Positions 59,880 to 64,000 of a stretch of DNA of 64,000 bases are shown in pieces (the first letter of the stretch is position 1; every line of letters starts with the position of its first letter). The position numbers were made by a program, and so were the translations under genes. The stretch comes from Paulownia fortunei (taxonomy: Eukaryota; Streptophyta; Magnoliopsida; Lamiales; Paulowniaceae). Where the stretch lies: the NCBI GenBank assembly GCA_019321725.1, contig CM033105.1:12723632-12787631 (forward strand). The letters run 5' to 3'. The notes beneath the pieces were generated by a model. It did not search any database, was not told the origin of the DNA, and saw only the letters and a list, made by a program, of their open reading frames with translations.

Positions 59880-60240
59880 CCTGTGGCAGCAGCTCGAGCG
59901 GCCTACTGCTCCTTGTAGCAGCTCGAGCAGGCTGCTCAATCTGCACTCCAGTGCTTGTGGCAGCTTGAGTTGCCCACTATTCCCTATAGTGCTCGAGCTG
60001 CACTCTGGTGTTTGTGGTAGCTCGAGCTACATGGTATTCCCTACAACAGCAGCTCGAGTAGGCTGTTCGAACTGCACTCCGATGCTTATGGCAACTCGAG
60101 TTTGCTATTTTCTACAATAGTAGGTTAAGTAGGCTGCTCGAGCTGCACTTTGGTGCTTGTGGCAAGCTCGAGCAGCTCGAGCTTCTTTCTCTACAACTCG
60201 AGTTGTGCTCGTTATCCGTAGCTTAAGCAGTCTCTCGAGT
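59880..60240 (+). repeat. CTCGAG-rich degenerate repeat, 4-5 units
   Basis: Units of about 57-74 bases each hold GTGGCAGCTCGAG-type starts, CTGCTCGAGCTGCACTC-type middles and a GGTGCTT end. I count eleven exact CTCGAG sites in about 350 bases. CAGCTCGAGCAG and GCTCGAGC are perfect or nearly perfect palindromes, so the array can form many short hairpins. Confidence 0.85.
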
Positions 60241-60795
60241 GTGGTGGGCTGCATGGATTGGGGAAGTAATCTTTTGGGTAATGTGGCTATCAATTCAAGT
60301 AATACTTATTTGATTAGAGCTAGTGTCCATGCTCCTAATATTGTTCCTGTTATTTCATCAAGTGTCGTTATATCCACTCATCGAGTTAGTTCATGCTTTC
60401 CTTTAGCTTCTCCCAATTAGTTTCCCCCAGGTGGTGATCTGGTTAATCCTTCATATCTTGAGAGATAATCTCCTAAGAGAATTGAGGCTATACTTGGTCT
60501 CCGAGAGTGCACTAGTGAGTGTTGGGAGGATGAAGAGTCAGGTGAGCCACATGAGATGTCTCAAAGTTCGAGCAAGGGTGTTCTTCCTCACGGGGTCCTT
60601 GGAAAGAGATTTTTCTTCATCTTTATTTTGCCTTACTTTCTTGTATGTAATGTCTTTGTCATGCGTCAAATGCCTTTATTTTGTTTACAGCCAAGTGACT
60701 TAACTTCATTGCACATCATTCCTGCAAGCTCGAGGAGTCTGGTCCTTCACACGCTCCTAGTAGAAGGGGCGCATCGCCTACTCAAGACGTGATGA
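60240..60795 (+). other. Coding-like frame antisense to the Tat-like element
   Basis: In one plus-strand frame (frame of 60157) about 200 codons are nearly open, broken by stops at 60418 and 60468. The words DLVNPSYLER, SPKRIEAILGLRECTSECWE, DEESGEPHEMSQSSSKG follow each other. I do not recognise a family. The element's gag is on the other strand. Tat-lineage elements are known to carry extra frames, sometimes antisense, so this may be such a frame, or it may be captured host sequence or chance. Confidence 0.35.
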
Positions 60796-61009
60796 GTGAG
60801 CTCTGCCTTTGCCGCACTATGTATTAGGTAAGGACACTTCACCTCGACCTCTATATTTATCTTTATGTGCGGTATGAAGGTTTCTCAAGGTGTGCATGTC
60901 AGGGATGGAGCCCTCCAGGGCGCTGCTACTTTAAGGGTTGAACACTTCTAGTTAAGACTTAACATTTGTATCTGTATTCTCATCTGATGCGCTATTAATT
61001 ATTTTTTGT

Positions 61010-61390
61010 GTTTTTTTTTCTTATTGGGGATCGTTAACTCACTGTGAGTTGTGCTAGACAACTTTTTATAGATGGATGTATTGAGTGATCGATGTGAGCT
61101 GATCTAAACAACTTCTTAGAGGCTGATATTTTTGATAAGTTGTCATGAGCCTCTTATGACTTCTTATAGGCAAGTATGTTGATAGTTGCCATGAGTTGCT
61201 CTAGACTTCTTATAGATAAGTATTTTGATACATCACCTCGAGTTATTTTAGACTTCTTACAGGTGAGCAGGTGAGCATTGTAGTACTTTATCATGAGTCC
61301 TTTAGGCTTCTTATAGGCAAAAATATGATCGCACCACTATGAGTCTTATAAACGACTTTATAGGTGGGTGTTCATGATAACAAATTCAAG
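61010..61390 (+). repeat. Minisatellite, 46-55-bp units, seven copies
   Basis: Seven units each contain TGAG, an 8-base spacer, then GACTTCTTATAGG-type sequence and end in CATGA or similar. The order and spacing vary slightly. It takes the place of the 52-bp array in the other Tat-like element but the sequence is different. Confidence 0.8.
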
Positions 61391-61839
61391 TAGAGTGTAG
61401 TAAGTTAATTTTGAATAACAAATTTACTAACAATTCAAAGAAAGTTTACACCGATAAGGTCAATAATACTGCTTTAAAGATAACTATTGTTCTATTTGGG
61501 GAAAAGAGAGATGTTTAAGCAACAATTTGAGTAAATGATCTCAATGAACTACTTCACTTCTACACCACCTTAGTAGCAACTTTGTGGCGTGTCGTCACTC
61601 TTGCCATTCATTGTCCTATTCTACTTCCTTGAGAAGTGCTCTCTTAGCGTTTCATGGGCCTCCACTAGATAGTCATCTCGAGATGACAATTATTATTCCA
61701 GCAATTAGGAGATTATTATTTCCATGACTCCTGCAAGTATGGTTGAGTAACTCATCCTCCATCTGAGGAGAGTTGTGCTGATGATAGTTTTTTTGAGAGA
61801 CCTAGGGGCCTTCATTTGCAAACTCCTTTTGGTATCCTC

Positions 61840-62420
61840 ATTGTATTAGGTTTTCAAACTCTTTTGTCAAATGAAAGCACTCCTCGGTGGTGTGCCCTCA
61901 ATCGCGATGGTAGCAACAGTACTTGTTGGACTTCATCCTCTTGGGATCGTCCTTCAACTTTCTTGGGGGTTAGATAATCCCTTGCTATTCAGCAACTACT
62001 AAGACTTCTCTCATCAGGGCATTTAATAGAGTATATTATGGGTATCCTGGCGAGAGTTGCTCTTCAGTTTGTTTCTTCCTTCCTTTTTCCTTATCTCTGT
62101 ATTTGCGCTTTGCTTCTACTCATTGGAGTATGGTCTCTTCTATGCGGATATACTTCTTCGCTCTTGTAAGAAGCTCCTATAGCATGTTAGGAGGTCTCCT
62201 TGCAATGGATTCCTTAAACCTCCCATGGCGAAGGTTCTACTGTATGATGCCAACAAGTAACTCATGGTTGACGTGGGGAATCTCGTGCACTGCTTTGACA
62301 AAGCATCTGATGTAGTCCTTCAAAGGCTCACCATCTCCCTAGGCGATTGCGAATAGGTGTACAACTGTCTTAGTATACTTCTGATTGACAGAAAATTGGT
62401 GCAAGAATCCTTATGTCAGT
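61840..62420 (-). pseudogene. Tat-like gag with zinc knuckle
   Basis: Minus strand, from 62340 leftward: LKDYIRCFVKAVHEIPH near 62260-62320, KYIRIEETIL at 62135-62160, then a basic linker, REVLVVAE near 62000 and the knuckle NKYCCYHRD, a stop, and GHTTEECFHL at 61870-61925. The order and wording match the gag remnant at 4236-4676 and Tat-type gag (DYVSRF..., KYIRADE, KYCRFHRDHGH). The stop falls at the tip of the zinc loop, where DHGH is expected. Other stops are at Q/W positions, as C-to-T decay would give. Upstream sequence to 62880 is gag-like but too degraded to read. Confidence 0.8.
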
Positions 62421-62787
62421 TGCTCAAGGTTGGTTATACTACCAGCCGGTAGTTGGTTGAACCATGACAATGCATGCTTTGAAAGCATGATACGAAAGAT
62501 CTTACAAAAAACAACATCGCTTAAGTTGTACAAGTTTGCCTTAGCATATAACTTATCAAGATGTTCTTGAGGATCACTAGTTCTATCATACTCAGTAAGG
62601 TTGGCAACCTTAACCCCTGCTGGTACGGACTCAACTAAGATAGCGAGGAAGAATGGGCTGTACTTAGATAGCGCTATATATAGTGAGAGGTGATGCTCCG
62701 CGCCTGCACTGGTGATCCAATAAGGAAGTTTGATGGCATAGTTGGTGTTGTCTTAGTCTTCCCTCTTTACTTTAAGTTGTCCTCTGC

Positions 62788-63020
62788 GAGAGACACCCGA
62801 CTACTCATGTTCTTGTAGATATCAGCCCCTCTGTGCCTTATCGCTTTATGCCTCTACTCAGTCCTATCGGAAGCTGGAGCAAAGTTTTGGCTTTTATGAT
62901 ATGACTATAATTTATCCTCCAGGAGGGATGCCCGACTACTTACATCTTTATGGGTATCAACCCCTTTGTGCCTCATCATTTCACACCTCTGCTTAGTCCT
63001 ATCGGGAGCTAGAGCAAAGT
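62788..63020 (+). repeat. Direct duplication, about 135-bp unit
   Basis: Two imperfect copies, each with CCCGACTACT, ATCAGCCCCT/ATCAACCCCT and AGTCCTATCGG, follow one another at the right end of Tat-like element 2. The second copy is cut by the LTR at 63026. Confidence 0.75.
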
Positions 63021-63025
63021 CTTGC

Positions 63026-64000
63026 CTTCTGTGAGATTGATAAGTGCATATTTTGATATATTTTTATAGAAAATCCTTTATATTTTTCTTGCTTTATTTT
63101 TCTTAATATTATTTTTTTATTAATATTTTGTGTTAGGCAATGAATGAATATAAAAAGATCTAAAGAAGCATGTTTTCAGACTTATACAATTTTGGTATTT
63201 GGAGCATAACTCCATGATCAAAAGCCTTATAGATCTAAATCTTATTTCATTTGAAAGCCAAGAGATAGAAGTACAACTTTTATAGTGGAATAGTAGCCCA
63301 ATGCTATCTTGATTATAGCAGAAAACTCACTTAAGTGGTTGCACAAAATGGATCACCAAAAATTCAGTTCAACCAATATTGACTTATTTGAGCAATTTGG
63401 TCATATCTCTTAAGCCCAAATTGATTTTGAGCCAAAATTTGGATATGTTATGTAAAAGAGGTAAATAAACAAGTTTACAAGACAAGATGGTGAGAAAATG
63501 TGTCAAAATGGTAAACACATAGACTACAAAGTGTTGCTGCTGTTAAAGGATGACTCTTGGACATGATTTAGTAATTTAACCATATCTCCCTCATTCGACA
63601 GCCATATTTGACCAATGATATATGAAAATATATCAACACCAAAAGATCTACAACTTGTTTTTTTACTCATCATAAAAATATAGTTGTCTTTGACCTAAAA
63701 ATGTAATTCAATCGAGTAAGTCAAAATTTTGAAGATTTAGTGTAACAACTTACCAACTTTTAGCAACTAGCATACTACTTGATTAACTCCTCCATTATTT
63801 GTTTAGCCTCTAGAATAATCCAAGTACTATAAAAAGTCTATGTATTAATCTTGTAAGAGATGGGGGTAGAGGGTTTCTTTAGGCTAAGTTTTCTAGTATG
63901 TATGTTTTCTAGTAATGTAAGTGTTCTAGTAGTAATAAAAATGCATTCTCTATTTTCTTTTCTATTTTTAGTCTCTCCTACTTTTATTATGTTTTTTCTA
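63026..64000 (+). mobile_element. LTR start, runs off the window
   Basis: TGATAAGTGCATATTTTG opens an LTR-like sequence without coding frames, related at its start (TTATTAATATTTTGTGTTAGG) to the LTR at 47396. It continues past the window end, so it could be a solo LTR or the start of an element. Family within gypsy not fixed. Confidence 0.6.

Larger units (their letters stand above)
59090..63020 (-). mobile_element. Tat-like gypsy element 2, non-autonomous
   Basis: Minus-strand element. The left LTR (3' in sense) is 59090-59373, a gag remnant lies at 61840-62420, and repeat arrays and unassigned sequence fill the rest. No protease, reverse transcriptase or integrase is seen. Both the gag wording and the LTR/U5 wording are shared with the plus-strand element at 3949-7391, so they are one family. 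The right LTR is not found. Sequence at 63026 belongs to another LTR. Confidence 0.72.

Noticed and set aside
59550..59918. 122-codon plus frame as a gene
   Set aside because: Overlaps a 116-codon frame on the other strand, runs into the CTCGAG repeat, and has no family match.
1..64000. CRISPR array, operon or phage-like system
   Set aside because: No spaced direct repeats of array type, no prokaryotic gene order. All coding remnants are plant retroelement or PPR.

Overview
The window looks like repeat-dense nuclear DNA of a flowering plant, probably a eudicot. It is AT-rich and almost wholly made of layered LTR retrotransposons: Ty1/copia of Angela type, and Ty3/gypsy of Athila, Tat and chromovirus type. 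It also holds two degraded LINE pieces and one remnant of a plant-specific PLS-class pentatricopeptide repeat (PPR) gene. I see no intact host gene, no tRNA or rRNA gene, no CRISPR and no bacterial operon structure. All retroelement coding regions carry stops, frameshifts or deletions, so this is old, immobile sequence. The species cannot be named from the sequence.

Layout. 1-16634: a cluster of minus-strand Angela-like copia copies, with an older LTR (230-2204) interrupted by a second copy, and a third stretch ending in an LTR with primer-binding site (14702-16634). A non-autonomous Tat-like gypsy element (3949-7391) sits in the copia integrase. 16650-31088: an Athila-like gypsy element on the plus strand (LTR, PBS, gag, protease, RT, RNase H, integrase, PPT, truncated 3' LTR), broken by two solo LTRs of one family (20269-23098 and 25654-28546), each with an exact 5-bp target duplication. 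31089-34226: two copia LTR pieces in opposite orientation. 34227-37606: a chromovirus-like pol piece (minus) split by another solo LTR (34581-36614). 37607-45569: a second minus-strand Angela-like copia element with a solo LTR (38593-40884) inside its left LTR. 45570-50005: a third, 5'-truncated copy of the first solo-LTR family, itself split by another LTR.

50300-51000 holds the RNase H end and 3' LTR of a different copia lineage. 51604-52790 is the PPR remnant, 5'-truncated and frameshifted. 52969-53410 is a minus-strand LINE RNase H tail, and 55728-56319 is a LINE ORF1-like piece (DUF4283). 54853-59089 contains several copia LTR pieces in both orientations. 59090-63020 is a second Tat-like element on the minus strand with several minisatellites, and 63026-64000 is the start of an LTR running off the window.

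The genes do not act together in a pathway. What the window records is insertion order, LTR-LTR recombination to solo LTRs, and later deletions. I did not find a convincing novel system. The most unusual things are the rearranged copia LTR with same-family internal sequence inside it, the internal minisatellites and antisense open frames of the Tat-like elements, the 21-bp coding-period repeat in the Athila LTR, the CTCGAG-rich repeat, and the inverted LTR pair.
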